DNA of 64,000 bases. Source: Myxococcales bacterium (GTDB lineage: Bacteria > Myxococcota_A > Polyangia > Fen-1088). The DNA lies in assembly GCA_022184915.1 (NCBI GenBank), contig JAGTJU010000005.1:372001-436000 (forward strand), read 5' to 3'. The notes below the pieces were generated by a model, which made no database searches, had not been told where the DNA came from, and saw nothing but the letters and a program-made list of their open reading frames with translations. Shown here piece by piece: positions 20,853 through 28,489 of this stretch (its first letter is position 1; each line of letters opens with the position of its first letter). The position numbers and the translations under genes are program-made.

Positions 20853-21878
20853 CTACTGGCAGATTTTTTCCGGCGTGATGCAGGTCTTTCCGGGACAGTC
20901 TTCTGGCCCAGTGCACGAGGTGATGCCCTCGAGTTGGAGCTCCAACACCTCTTGTGCGAAGACATTGAACTCGACGCACCCCGGCCCTACCGTCTTCGAC
21001 TCCACCGCTCGCCTTCTCATCGTGAGGGAAGGGAACCCCGACACGCCGAGATCCCAAAGGGCACTGACGAGCACTTCGGGAATGTCGAGTGAACCGGTAT
21101 CGGGAGCGTCGCACTCGATCTGCTGCTTGGTTTTACCGTGGTTATCCAGGCTGACGATGATGTGGAGCCGTGCCCCCGTCGTCACGGAGGTCGGCTCCCA
21201 CGAGAGCCTCAACGGCGCACCTTTTCTGACCGTCTCGGTGGGAGGCGTCACCGTCAAGGGGGCCACGCCTTTCACGGCCAACGAAAAGGCCGGGATTTCG
21301 CCGCCCGCCGCCGTCAATCCGATCGTGGCCCCCGCGTCGAAACCCGGATACGCGATGGACTCGGTACTCAGGTAATAGTTCGTCTTATCTGAGGGCAACA
21401 CGGTCAAGCCCATCCCCACCCCCGAGACCGTAATCGGGCCCGCGTTCTTCTGGGAGGGAACATCCACGCAGGTCAGGGCGGGGCTACACACTTTGCCGTT
21501 CGTGCAGCTCTGCGGGCACTGCCGCACCTTTGCGGCCAGAAGCCGACAAACCCCCGAGACCCGCTTTTGCTCGAGATCGTCGAGTGGATTGGGGCCGCCT
21601 TTGACACTCCCCTGAAAGTTCGTGAAACGAATGCCGCTGCTGCTCTGAAGAGCGACGCCGAAATCACCCACTTTTTCCGCGCGCCCGCAGGGGCGGTAGT
21701 TGGTTTCCTGGGGCAACGTCTCCATGGGCGCTTGCCCCGTGCCCCCACCCGCGTCAGAACCGTCGTTAGTCGTCGAGGTGCTTTCGCCCCCACACGCCCC
21801 TACCCAGGCCACGAGCAGGAACGCAATGAAAGTCGACCGGGGCGATGGACGAGACGCAGCGAGCTTGATGATCTTCAC
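20853..21878 (-). CDS. Cysteine-rich lipoprotein, function unknown
   Basis: GTG 21878 starts a signal peptide with lipobox VGAC, then a short polar linker. The 341-residue product has many cysteines: CRLLAAKVRQCPQSCTNGKVC in the middle and SCTGPEDCPGKTC at the end. It also carries a beta-rich segment with strands such as LRLSWEPTSVTTGARLHIIV, similar to Ig-like folds. No enzyme motif. It follows the dikinase-like gene by 57 bases on the same strand and is probably co-transcribed. No ribosome site is obvious. Confidence 0.65.
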   Translation of the reverse strand: MKIIKLAASRPSPRSTFIAFLLVAWVGACGGESTSTTNDGSDAGGGTGQAPMETLPQETNYRPCGRAEKVGDFGVALQSSSGIRFTNFQGSVKGGPNPLDDLEQKRVSGVCRLLAAKVRQCPQSCTNGKVCSPALTCVDVPSQKNAGPITVSGVGMGLTVLPSDKTNYYLSTESIAYPGFDAGATIGLTAAGGEIPAFSLAVKGVAPLTVTPPTETVRKGAPLRLSWEPTSVTTGARLHIIVSLDNHGKTKQQIECDAPDTGSLDIPEVLVSALWDLGVSGFPSLTMRRRAVESKTVGPGCVEFNVFAQEVLELQLEGITSCTGPEDCPGKTCITPEKICQ

Positions 21879-21935
21879 GGTACGAGGGGTTTGTGCCTCA
21901 GGCTTCCTTCGTGCTTCACGAATTTTTCAAAGTTG

Positions 21936-24017
21936 TCACGGCGTGGGACTTTGGCCCCGACCGGGATGAGGCCGCGCTTGCTTGACCCAGATGCTGGGGG
22001 GCTTGCCCGTGCCCAAGTCGTCGAGCTTGAATTCGACGTCCATCGCGTAAAATCCACCCTGCGTGCCGTAGGCAGAGCGGTAGTACTGGTGGATGCTGTC
22101 GAGCGCCGTTCCGAGCTCGAAGAGCTGCTCGCGCGAAAGCACCGACTGGCCGCGCTTGACCAAGGACGAATGCCCGAGATACACGGCCGGCTGCCCGGGC
22201 GCGTAGTAGTGGTAGATGAGCTCATCGCTCTTCACGGAACCGTCGGGTAAAACCACGGACGTTTCGCCCTTTTGCACGTTCACGTAAAACGCCGGCTCTG
22301 CCCCGGAGACATCGAAGGGATTGGCGGTCAGCGCGACCCCGTTGGCCTCTTCGTCGGTGAATGACGGGTTGCACAGCACCGACATGCCCACCGCCGTGTG
22401 GTCGATGCTGCGGTATGCGCGTTCCTCGAAGGCGCGCAGCAGCCACACGCTGGCCCACGTGGACTTGAGGGCACGCAACACCGGGCGATCCGGGTCTTCC
22501 ACCTGCCCGGGGAACGATTCGTAAAGCCCAGCGCCGGTGAAGCCATCGAGATCTTCTGCGTTCGTGCTCGAGCGGAACCTCATGCGGGTCCGCGGAAAGT
22601 CAGCCTTCAACTTGGCGATGAGCGCGGCCTCGAAAGCGGGGTCGACCTTGCCGTCCACGATGGCGCGCCGAAGCTGCGCCAACTGCGCGTCGCGCACGAC
22701 CGGGTCGCTCTTGAAGGCAGGGTCTTGCAGCATCGAAGCGATGCGCGCCGACAGGCCGTTTTGGTCCAGGAACTGCTGATAGAAGAACACCGGGATCCCG
22801 AAGGCGCGGGGCACCGCCACACCCGGAACCCTTCTTAGCGCGGCATAGTGCGCCGTCTTGCCCCCGAACGCAGGGACAGCGGCCTTGATCGCGTCGCGGA
22901 GGGGCACCGTGCCCTCGGGCGCCAGCATGGCATCCACGTCGGTCAGCGCCGCGATGGAGACGTCCATACGCGGAACGGCCACCGCAGCGGGCTTGTTGGC
23001 CTCCCACCACGCATCGGCGTCCGCCACCGAGACCTCGGTAATTTCGTAGGAGAAGGCCCCCACGTCGAGACGCACCCACTTGCCCTCGAGCGACCGCAGC
23101 CCCGGGTTGCTCATGGCGTTCCTCAAGCTCATGTTCGGTGTGCCCCGATTCTGCGAGAGAACGTTGATGTGAGACAAGGGCGTCTGGAAGTCTTGGGTGA
23201 CGATCCCCAGAACCGCGCTGATGTCGTTCGGCACGCGATCGAGCACCACGATCTCGCGGAAGGAAAGATAGCTCCTGGCAAGGTCAGCCGCCTTGACGAA
23301 CCGGAGCCGTCCGTAGGCCGTGGCGAGATTCAGGGGCTGGTAGTCGATCCCCGAAAAAAGCAGTTCACTTCGTAGGTACGGCACGTCCTTCGGCAGGGAT
23401 CGCGCGTTGTCCTCTGCGGCGTCCGATGTCGGGTGAACGACGAGGTCAGGCCCGAAGTACGCCGCCGCCTGCACTGCCCGGAACAGCTTGGCCTGCATCT
23501 CACCATCGGCCGTGTCGTAGGGTGCGAACTCGAGCGTCCACACCTTGGGCTGCTCATAGAAGGTCACCGCCGCCAGGATGAAGCGACGGTCGGGAGCGTA
23601 GTATTCCGTTTGGTTGAAGTTGGCGAGTGACGGTACCACCGGCTTTCCGTTGCCTGAGAGGTTTGCCGACACGAAGGCGTAATGGACCGCGTAGGTGTTG
23701 GTGTTTTGAAAGTAAAGCTTGTCTCCATCGGCCTGGTCCATGACCACCTTCATCGAGCGTGCCCCCGGAATGGTCGCGTCGAGGGGCGCCGCCGAAACCC
23801 CGAGGAAGTCAGCCAAACATCCGATGCGGGAAAGAAAAGGCGGAGAAGGGGGCGCAGCCACCTCGCAGGCTTGTTCGGGCGCTGTGGCTGAGGGTAGAGT
23901 TTGAAGTCCCCCGGGGTCTTCCGCACCCTCGTCGCAGGCGAGAAGGCTCAGGCACACGAGAACTCCCACCCCTCCCCCCAGCGGCCTTGGCCTCGGCAAA
24001 CAGTCGTTACGCGTCAT
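21936..24017 (-). CDS. Secreted PEP-synthase/glucan-dikinase-like lipoprotein
   Basis: ATG 24017 follows GAGGGGCG. The lipobox LSLLAC gives an exported, lipid-anchored 693-residue protein. Near residue 283 a phosphohistidine swivel-type motif is seen (QTPLSHINVLSQNRGTPN, His283). Then comes a PPDK N-terminal ATP-binding domain: FGGKTAHYAALRR (Lys387), VAVPRAFGIP and RFRSSTNAEDLDGFTGAGLY (Arg482). The order, His domain before ATP domain, is the reverse of PEP synthase and PPDK but matches glucan water dikinases. No PEP/pyruvate TIM barrel is present. The N-terminal 250 residues are unassigned. The gene is 14 bases behind the DUF2490 gene, in a run with VTC and phosphatase genes. Export raises the question of which phosphoryl donor it could use. 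Confidence 0.78.
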   Translation of the reverse strand: MTRNDCLPRPRPLGGGVGVLVCLSLLACDEGAEDPGGLQTLPSATAPEQACEVAAPPSPPFLSRIGCLADFLGVSAAPLDATIPGARSMKVVMDQADGDKLYFQNTNTYAVHYAFVSANLSGNGKPVVPSLANFNQTEYYAPDRRFILAAVTFYEQPKVWTLEFAPYDTADGEMQAKLFRAVQAAAYFGPDLVVHPTSDAAEDNARSLPKDVPYLRSELLFSGIDYQPLNLATAYGRLRFVKAADLARSYLSFREIVVLDRVPNDISAVLGIVTQDFQTPLSHINVLSQNRGTPNMSLRNAMSNPGLRSLEGKWVRLDVGAFSYEITEVSVADADAWWEANKPAAVAVPRMDVSIAALTDVDAMLAPEGTVPLRDAIKAAVPAFGGKTAHYAALRRVPGVAVPRAFGIPVFFYQQFLDQNGLSARIASMLQDPAFKSDPVVRDAQLAQLRRAIVDGKVDPAFEAALIAKLKADFPRTRMRFRSSTNAEDLDGFTGAGLYESFPGQVEDPDRPVLRALKSTWASVWLLRAFEERAYRSIDHTAVGMSVLCNPSFTDEEANGVALTANPFDVSGAEPAFYVNVQKGETSVVLPDGSVKSDELIYHYYAPGQPAVYLGHSSLVKRGQSVLSREQLFELGTALDSIHQYYRSAYGTQGGFYAMDVEFKLDDLGTGKPPSIWVKQARPHPGRGQSPTP

Positions 24018-24031
24018 CAAGCGCCCCTCGG

Positions 24032-24712
24032 TTAGATATCGAACCGGAAAGAGAAGACGAACAGGTTACGCGACACGTCGTTTGCATCGAGAACCTCGTT
24101 TTCGAAACGGTACTCGACTTGAACCTCGTGGCTTCCGATCGTGTACTCAACGCCAGCCTCCAACCGATACTGCTGAAAGCCGCGGCCATCCGCGCCGCGA
24201 AAGTTGTAGAACAACTCGACGCCCGCGTAGGGCCCGAGGTCGTCGTTGACCTTGTATCCCAAGAGCAGCTCGTCACGCAGCGAGGTCCTGTCTTGCGCGG
24301 AGAAATCCGAGCTGGCCTCGTTCTGCAGTCTCAGGCGGTTGGTGACCCTGAAGTCACCCAGCTTGAACTTCCCCCGCGCGTCCGCGTACAGCCGGTGCCA
24401 GGTCACGAAGCGGTCGAAGGGATTGCGCCGCTCTACGTAGCGGTACCCAGCGCTGAAGCGCAGGCGCTTCCAAGCTTCGTAGCTCACGGACAGATCGGGA
24501 GCCACGTACGCTGTTTGCCAAGGCGACAGAGCGAATCTCACGTTCTGATCCAGATCGACATGCAGCCGTTTGGTCGCGTGATATCGAACGCTGGCCCGCA
24601 GCCACAACTCCTCGTCGGCCGCGTGAGCGAGCCCCGGAGCGAGCAAGGCAAGGACCAAAACGCCTGGGGCTATGTTCCGACAGATGCCGCGAAGGGTAAG
24701 GGCCACGCGCAA
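24032..24712 (-). CDS. DUF2490-type outer-membrane beta-barrel
   Basis: About 226 residues. The signal peptide (LVLALLAPGLAHA) is followed by amphipathic strands typical of DUF2490 barrels: LWLRASVRYHAT, LSVSYEAWKRLRFSAGYRYVERR, LRDELLLGYKV and EVQVEYRFENEV. It ends in a phenylalanine-rich strand (LFVFSFRFDI), as outer-membrane proteins do. Start is TTG 24712 or GTG 24706, both served by AGGAG at the end of the upstream gene. It begins one base after the DUF4956 stop, so the two are in one operon. Probably a small outer-membrane channel or assembly protein; substrate unknown. Confidence 0.75.
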   Translation of the reverse strand: MRVALTLRGICRNIAPGVLVLALLAPGLAHAADEELWLRASVRYHATKRLHVDLDQNVRFALSPWQTAYVAPDLSVSYEAWKRLRFSAGYRYVERRNPFDRFVTWHRLYADARGKFKLGDFRVTNRLRLQNEASSDFSAQDRTSLRDELLLGYKVNDDLGPYAGVELFYNFRGADGRGFQQYRLEAGVEYTIGSHEVQVEYRFENEVLDANDVSRNLFVFSFRFDI

Positions 24713-24713
24713 G

Positions 24714-25316
24714 CTAGCTCCTGAAGAAAACGGTGATGTTGGCCGTGTCGCGAAGCAGGTCGATCTGCCCCACCTCGACGCGCCGCACGTTCAGCCCCGT
24801 ACGCTTCGTCAAATCGGCCACCAGCTCTTCCCGCCTCTCCGGTGCCAAGAGGTCGATGCGATCGTAAAGAACGATTTGCTCGTCCTCTCCCCCCATACGC
24901 GATCTCTCGAGGAGAAAGATCGTAGCGGCGGTGACGATGTTGACGAGGAACAGCTCAGAGACGCTGATCTTCTTGTTCGACAAGCCATTCCAAATGGCTA
25001 CCCCGATGACCACGAAGAGGTACGTCAGCTCACGGCTGCGCATCGCCTCGGTTCGATACCGGAGGATCCCGAAAACGGCGAAGAGCCCCAGCGCGAACCC
25101 CAGCTCGATCGGCACCTTCCTCAGCAGCACACAGATGAACAGAGTGACGATGTTGAGGAGGTAGAAGACAAAGACGTATTCTTTTCGTCGGTACTTCCTG
25201 TAGTAGATCAGCTTGACGATGAAAGTCGTCACCAGCAGGTCGAGGACCAGCCGAACGAGCAGTTTTCCGAAGTCGTCAGGATCCCAAAACTTGTCTGCGT
25301 TGAAGAGCTCAGCCAT
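24714..25316 (-). CDS. DUF4956 membrane protein
   Basis: 200 residues from ATG 25316. Four hydrophobic segments are visible: LVLDLLVTTFIVKLIYY, VFVFYLLNIVTLFICVLL, IELGFALGLFAVFGILRYR and LTYLFVVIGVAIW/LVNIVTAATIFLL. The arginine-bearing motif GILRYRTEAM is typical of DUF4956. A soluble C-terminal domain follows. DUF4956 genes are repeatedly found beside VTC polyphosphate polymerase-like and CotH genes, as here. The start overlaps the end of the VTC gene by eight bases. A 60-base stretch (25141-25200) has only 27 G/C by my count, lower than most of the window. Confidence 0.85.
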   Translation of the reverse strand: MAELFNADKFWDPDDFGKLLVRLVLDLLVTTFIVKLIYYRKYRRKEYVFVFYLLNIVTLFICVLLRKVPIELGFALGLFAVFGILRYRTEAMRSRELTYLFVVIGVAIWNGLSNKKISVSELFLVNIVTAATIFLLERSRMGGEDEQIVLYDRIDLLAPERREELVADLTKRTGLNVRRVEVGQIDLLRDTANITVFFRS

Positions 25317-26136
25317 GTGCGAGTTTTCCGATGAGGCGCAAAGAGGCCCGAAGATGGTGGACGAGGTCAGCGCCGCCAGCCATGGCGACCCCCACGGCGT
25401 ACTTGCTGAAGCGACTCTGACGCGCATCGCCCGCGCGGAGCGACTGCAAAAATGGCGTACTCATGCGCCCCTCACATTGTTTGACCTCGGCCACGACCAA
25501 GCTGGGCAGGGTGTGGCTCTCGCCGCCGCGGGAAAACGAGATGCCTTGATCGCACGTGACGCGCTCGCCGAGCCCCGGCTCGACCAAGGTGATGCGCAGG
25601 AAGTGAGTGGAGAGGCTCGCTTGCAGAGACTTCACGTCGACAGGGCAGTGCTCTCGCACGAAGGCTTTGCCGGCCTCTTCCAGTTGATCCTGCCCGAAAG
25701 GCAGCTCCAGCCGTGACTTGCGCGTCTCGCCGCGGTTCGTTTTCTGCTTGATCTCGAGGAAAGAGCAACGCCGCTCGAGGTAGTGCCGGATGCGCACCTT
25801 GAAGCGCGGCTTTTTGCCCCTGACGTGGTCGCGAAAGAGCCTAAGGTCGGGCGTGTCGAAGTAGGTGGTACGGTAGGTGGCGATCTCGCTGCCCCGGCTG
25901 GCCACGATCTTGTACTGCGGGCCCAGGCATGACAGCACATCGGACAGGCGCGCGCGGGGAATGAGGAACTTGCGGTCGTAGCGCCGGAGCAACGACGTGT
26001 TGGCAAGGTCTCCCTCCGTGGCTTGCGCAAAGCGTCCCAGCAGGACAGGAGAACGAAGAGCCGCATCCGACGCCGAAGGAGCCGATGCCACCTCGTCCCT
26101 CTCAGCGTCAATCCGGTGACAACCGTGCAACATCAT
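25309..26136 (-). CDS. VTC-domain protein (polyphosphate polymerase-like, CYTH tunnel fold)
   Basis: 275 residues from ATG 26136. A GTG at 26223, next to the phosphatase stop, would add 29 residues but lacks a ribosome site. The VTC signature is complete: RYDRKFLIP, YRTTYFDTPDLRLFRDH, RFKVRIRHY, FLEIKQKTNRGETRKSRLEL, LVVAEVKQCEG and SRFSKYAVG. The paired Lys/Arg/Glu residues of the tunnel (K/R in KVRIR, E-x-K in LEIK and AEVK) are present, so catalysis is plausible. VTC domains polymerise inorganic polyphosphate from ATP at the inner membrane face. The end overlaps the DUF4956 start, which implies a membrane complex (inference). Confidence 0.87.
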   Translation of the reverse strand: MMLHGCHRIDAERDEVASAPSASDAALRSPVLLGRFAQATEGDLANTSLLRRYDRKFLIPRARLSDVLSCLGPQYKIVASRGSEIATYRTTYFDTPDLRLFRDHVRGKKPRFKVRIRHYLERRCSFLEIKQKTNRGETRKSRLELPFGQDQLEEAGKAFVREHCPVDVKSLQASLSTHFLRITLVEPGLGERVTCDQGISFSRGGESHTLPSLVVAEVKQCEGRMSTPFLQSLRAGDARQSRFSKYAVGVAMAGGADLVHHLRASLRLIGKLAHG

Positions 26137-26223
26137 CTTCAGTGTTCCAGTATGTGTTCGCTCCAAGGCAATCCCTGCAAGAAAAGAAAAGAATCCTTCT
26201 CCGCCGGGCGCCTGGCGGCTCAC

Positions 26224-27438
26224 TTAGGGTGCCAACCAGTTAAAAAGCTCGTGGTTTTGGACCAACTGAGGCAGTTCTTCGGCCCCCGGGCCAAACGCGA
26301 ACACCGGCACGTGATCGCTCGTGTGTCCAAATGTGGAGAAGGAGTGTTGGGGAAGCTGCCCTGCCCGCGCCGTGCCGGGATCAATGGCAACGCCCCCGGT
26401 CTCGTGGTCGGCGGTCACCAAAACCAGCGTGTCCTGCCGCGCCTGGGCGAAAGCCAGGCCTCGGGCCACGGCCCGGTCGAAGGTGAGGACTGCCTCGACG
26501 ATGTGCGCGAGGTCGTTGGCATGGCCGGCCGTGTCGGTCCCTTCGTTTTCGACCATCAGGAAAAACCCTCCCTCGTGGCGGGATAAAAACGCCAGGGCGG
26601 TGGACGTGAGTTCATCGAGCGGCGGGGCATGGCGATCCTCGTAGAGCCAGGCCACGCGATGAAGCCCCGGTTGAGCGATGGAGACGAACCCCAAGGGGTC
26701 GGCGCCCGCCAGGGTGAAATACCCCGCCTCCAAGGCCGCGGTCACGTCGGCGAAGGGGGCGGCGACGCCCGCCACGAAATCAGGCCGCGTGACGCGGAGG
26801 ATCTGGTGGGCAATCTCAGCCGCATCGTAACGACTCGGACGATGCGCCGCAAAGGCAGCCGGTGTGGCATCGACGATGGGGGTCTCGCGCGTGATGAGCC
26901 CCGTGACGGCGCCCGAGGCCTGGCGCAGTTCGAGGGCGGAGGCCAGCGGTCGGCCATCGCCGGGAAGGGCAAGGCTCAGCACGGCGTTGCTGACCTTGCG
27001 CCCGGTGGCGAAGGCCGTGGCCCCTGCGGCCGAGTCCGTGATCTGGCCCAGCGCATTGCGGGTGTCCATGCGCCGTTGCACCGGCAGCGTCTCCATGATG
27101 AGCGGCGCCGTGTTCCCGTTCGCAAACGAACGCGCGGCATCGAGATGCCCAAAGCCCATCCCGTCGCCGATGAAGAGAACGACATTGCGCGCACGAACAA
27201 GGGGGCCCCGCAGCGTGGACTGGGTGTCGCCCTCGCCTGCGTCGAGGACGGCCTGCGGGACCAGTCCCTCCGGCGAGGCTTTGTCGCTGGACGCACAACT
27301 GGTCAGGGCGGCCACGAAGGCGACCACCAAAACCGATAGCCCCCTCGGTTCCGGGACCTTTTCGGAAGCGGGGGGGACCAGGCGGCGATGGGACGCGGGC
27401 GTGGCGAAGGGCGCTGGCTCTTGCGGTCCTACCGTCAC
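26224..27438 (-). CDS. Alkaline phosphatase family lipoprotein
   Basis: GTG 27438 overlaps the stop of the VWA gene by four bases (GTGA). A hydrophobic stretch with lipobox LTSC (about residue 48) makes it exported and lipid-anchored. Alkaline phosphatase motifs are intact: VVLFIGDGMGFGH (metal Asp), ITDSAAGATAFATG (nucleophile Ser136), ENEGTDTAGHAND, VTADHETGG and FGHTSDHVPVFAFGPG. It should release phosphate from phosphomonoesters in the periplasm or at the surface. No Pho box was sought by computation. It lies directly before the VTC gene, so phosphate release and phosphate polymer chemistry are encoded side by side. Confidence 0.9.
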   Translation of the reverse strand: MTVGPQEPAPFATPASHRRLVPPASEKVPEPRGLSVLVVAFVAALTSCASSDKASPEGLVPQAVLDAGEGDTQSTLRGPLVRARNVVLFIGDGMGFGHLDAARSFANGNTAPLIMETLPVQRRMDTRNALGQITDSAAGATAFATGRKVSNAVLSLALPGDGRPLASALELRQASGAVTGLITRETPIVDATPAAFAAHRPSRYDAAEIAHQILRVTRPDFVAGVAAPFADVTAALEAGYFTLAGADPLGFVSIAQPGLHRVAWLYEDRHAPPLDELTSTALAFLSRHEGGFFLMVENEGTDTAGHANDLAHIVEAVLTFDRAVARGLAFAQARQDTLVLVTADHETGGVAIDPGTARAGQLPQHSFSTFGHTSDHVPVFAFGPGAEELPQLVQNHELFNWLAP

Positions 27439-28400
27439 AGGACGACGGGCGTGAACTGCTCACACGCCTGGTTGATGACCGTCATCGCCTTGGTCAGGCC
27501 GTCCTCGAGACGACCGGTGCACAGATCCCAGAACACGCCCCGGTTGGCCGCCTCGAAGCGACCCGTAAGTTCCTTGAGGGTCTCGGCCTCGTCAGCCGAG
27601 CCATAGACGCCCCGACAGTCGGTGGCGCCGCCAATCCCCAAAAAGACCATGCGTGAGACGTCATTGCCTTTGAGCGCTTTCATGCGGTTGAAGAGTTCCT
27701 CGACGGAGGCGCGAGGCGCCGGCTGCTCGTCTTCGTCCGTGATGGCTACGATGACGAGGAGCGCGTCCTTGCGTACGAAGCCAACGTTTCCCTTCCCGGT
27801 CAGGGACGCTTCGACGATGGCCGTTGCCGCCGAAGCGGGCTGCTCGTCGTCGTTGTTCCCCGAACATTGTACGTCGCTCGAATCGATCGCGCCCACGCAC
27901 GCAAACTCCTGGTCCAGCTTGGGCGAGCTCGATTGCATCCAGACCTGGCCCCCGTCGAAGTTGCAGGCGCCGCCCGTGCCCTTGACGTGAAGGCTCGCAG
28001 GTGAAGGGCAGGCGTCCGCGACACCCACACGGTAGTCCTCGAGGCCCCCGCCGACGTTCTTGAGGGCCTTCGCGAACGCAGGAAACACGTCCCGCGCGAG
28101 CGCCTCCCGCTCTTCGGTCATGCTGCTCGAGTTATCGACGGTGAACACCAGATCGACTTTTTTGCAACCAGACCCGAACTCGGACCCGCTGCCGCCGGGC
28201 CCCGGACGGCCTCCCCCGCCGTTGGGGGTCGGGTTGAGGTTGTCCACGAAATCGGGCTGGAACGAACCAGGATCGGTTCCGCCCCCGTTACTGCCACCTC
28301 CCGAGCCGGGGTCGTTGCTGGCCCCGCAGGAAGCGAGCGCCGAGATGGAGGCTGCTGCGAGACACGCTTGAAACCACGGAACGCGCCACTCTTTTGCCAC
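27435..28400 (-). CDS. Von Willebrand factor A lipoprotein
   Basis: GTG 28400 follows AAAGGAC. The signal peptide ends at SALASC, followed by a Gly/Ser/Pro linker of about 45 residues. The VWA domain starts at DLVFTVDNSSSM, a full MIDAS motif (DxSxS), followed by SMTEEREAL, an Asp-rich VIVAITDEDEQP and a conserved GIGGATDCRG. Four or more cysteines in the middle may form disulfides. Metal-dependent protein binding at the cell surface is the expected role. It is the first gene of the minus-strand run and overlaps the phosphatase gene; the CotH gene starts divergently about 90 or more bases away. Confidence 0.85.
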   Translation of the reverse strand: MAKEWRVPWFQACLAAASISALASCGASNDPGSGGGSNGGGTDPGSFQPDFVDNLNPTPNGGGGRPGPGGSGSEFGSGCKKVDLVFTVDNSSSMTEEREALARDVFPAFAKALKNVGGGLEDYRVGVADACPSPASLHVKGTGGACNFDGGQVWMQSSSPKLDQEFACVGAIDSSDVQCSGNNDDEQPASAATAIVEASLTGKGNVGFVRKDALLVIVAITDEDEQPAPRASVEELFNRMKALKGNDVSRMVFLGIGGATDCRGVYGSADEAETLKELTGRFEAANRGVFWDLCTGRLEDGLTKAMTVINQACEQFTPVVL

Positions 28401-28489
28401 GATGAGGTCCTTTCACGAGATGCCCGACCGGGGTTCAGGTTCCCCGTCTGATATGAGGGCCGTTCAGCATCGCCCACCGTCAAAAAAAA

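Noticed and set aside
19639-21375. Plus-strand 578-residue frame over two lipoprotein genes
   Set aside because: Opposite strand of the Gly/Ser linker region, where high G+C removes stops; no start signal.
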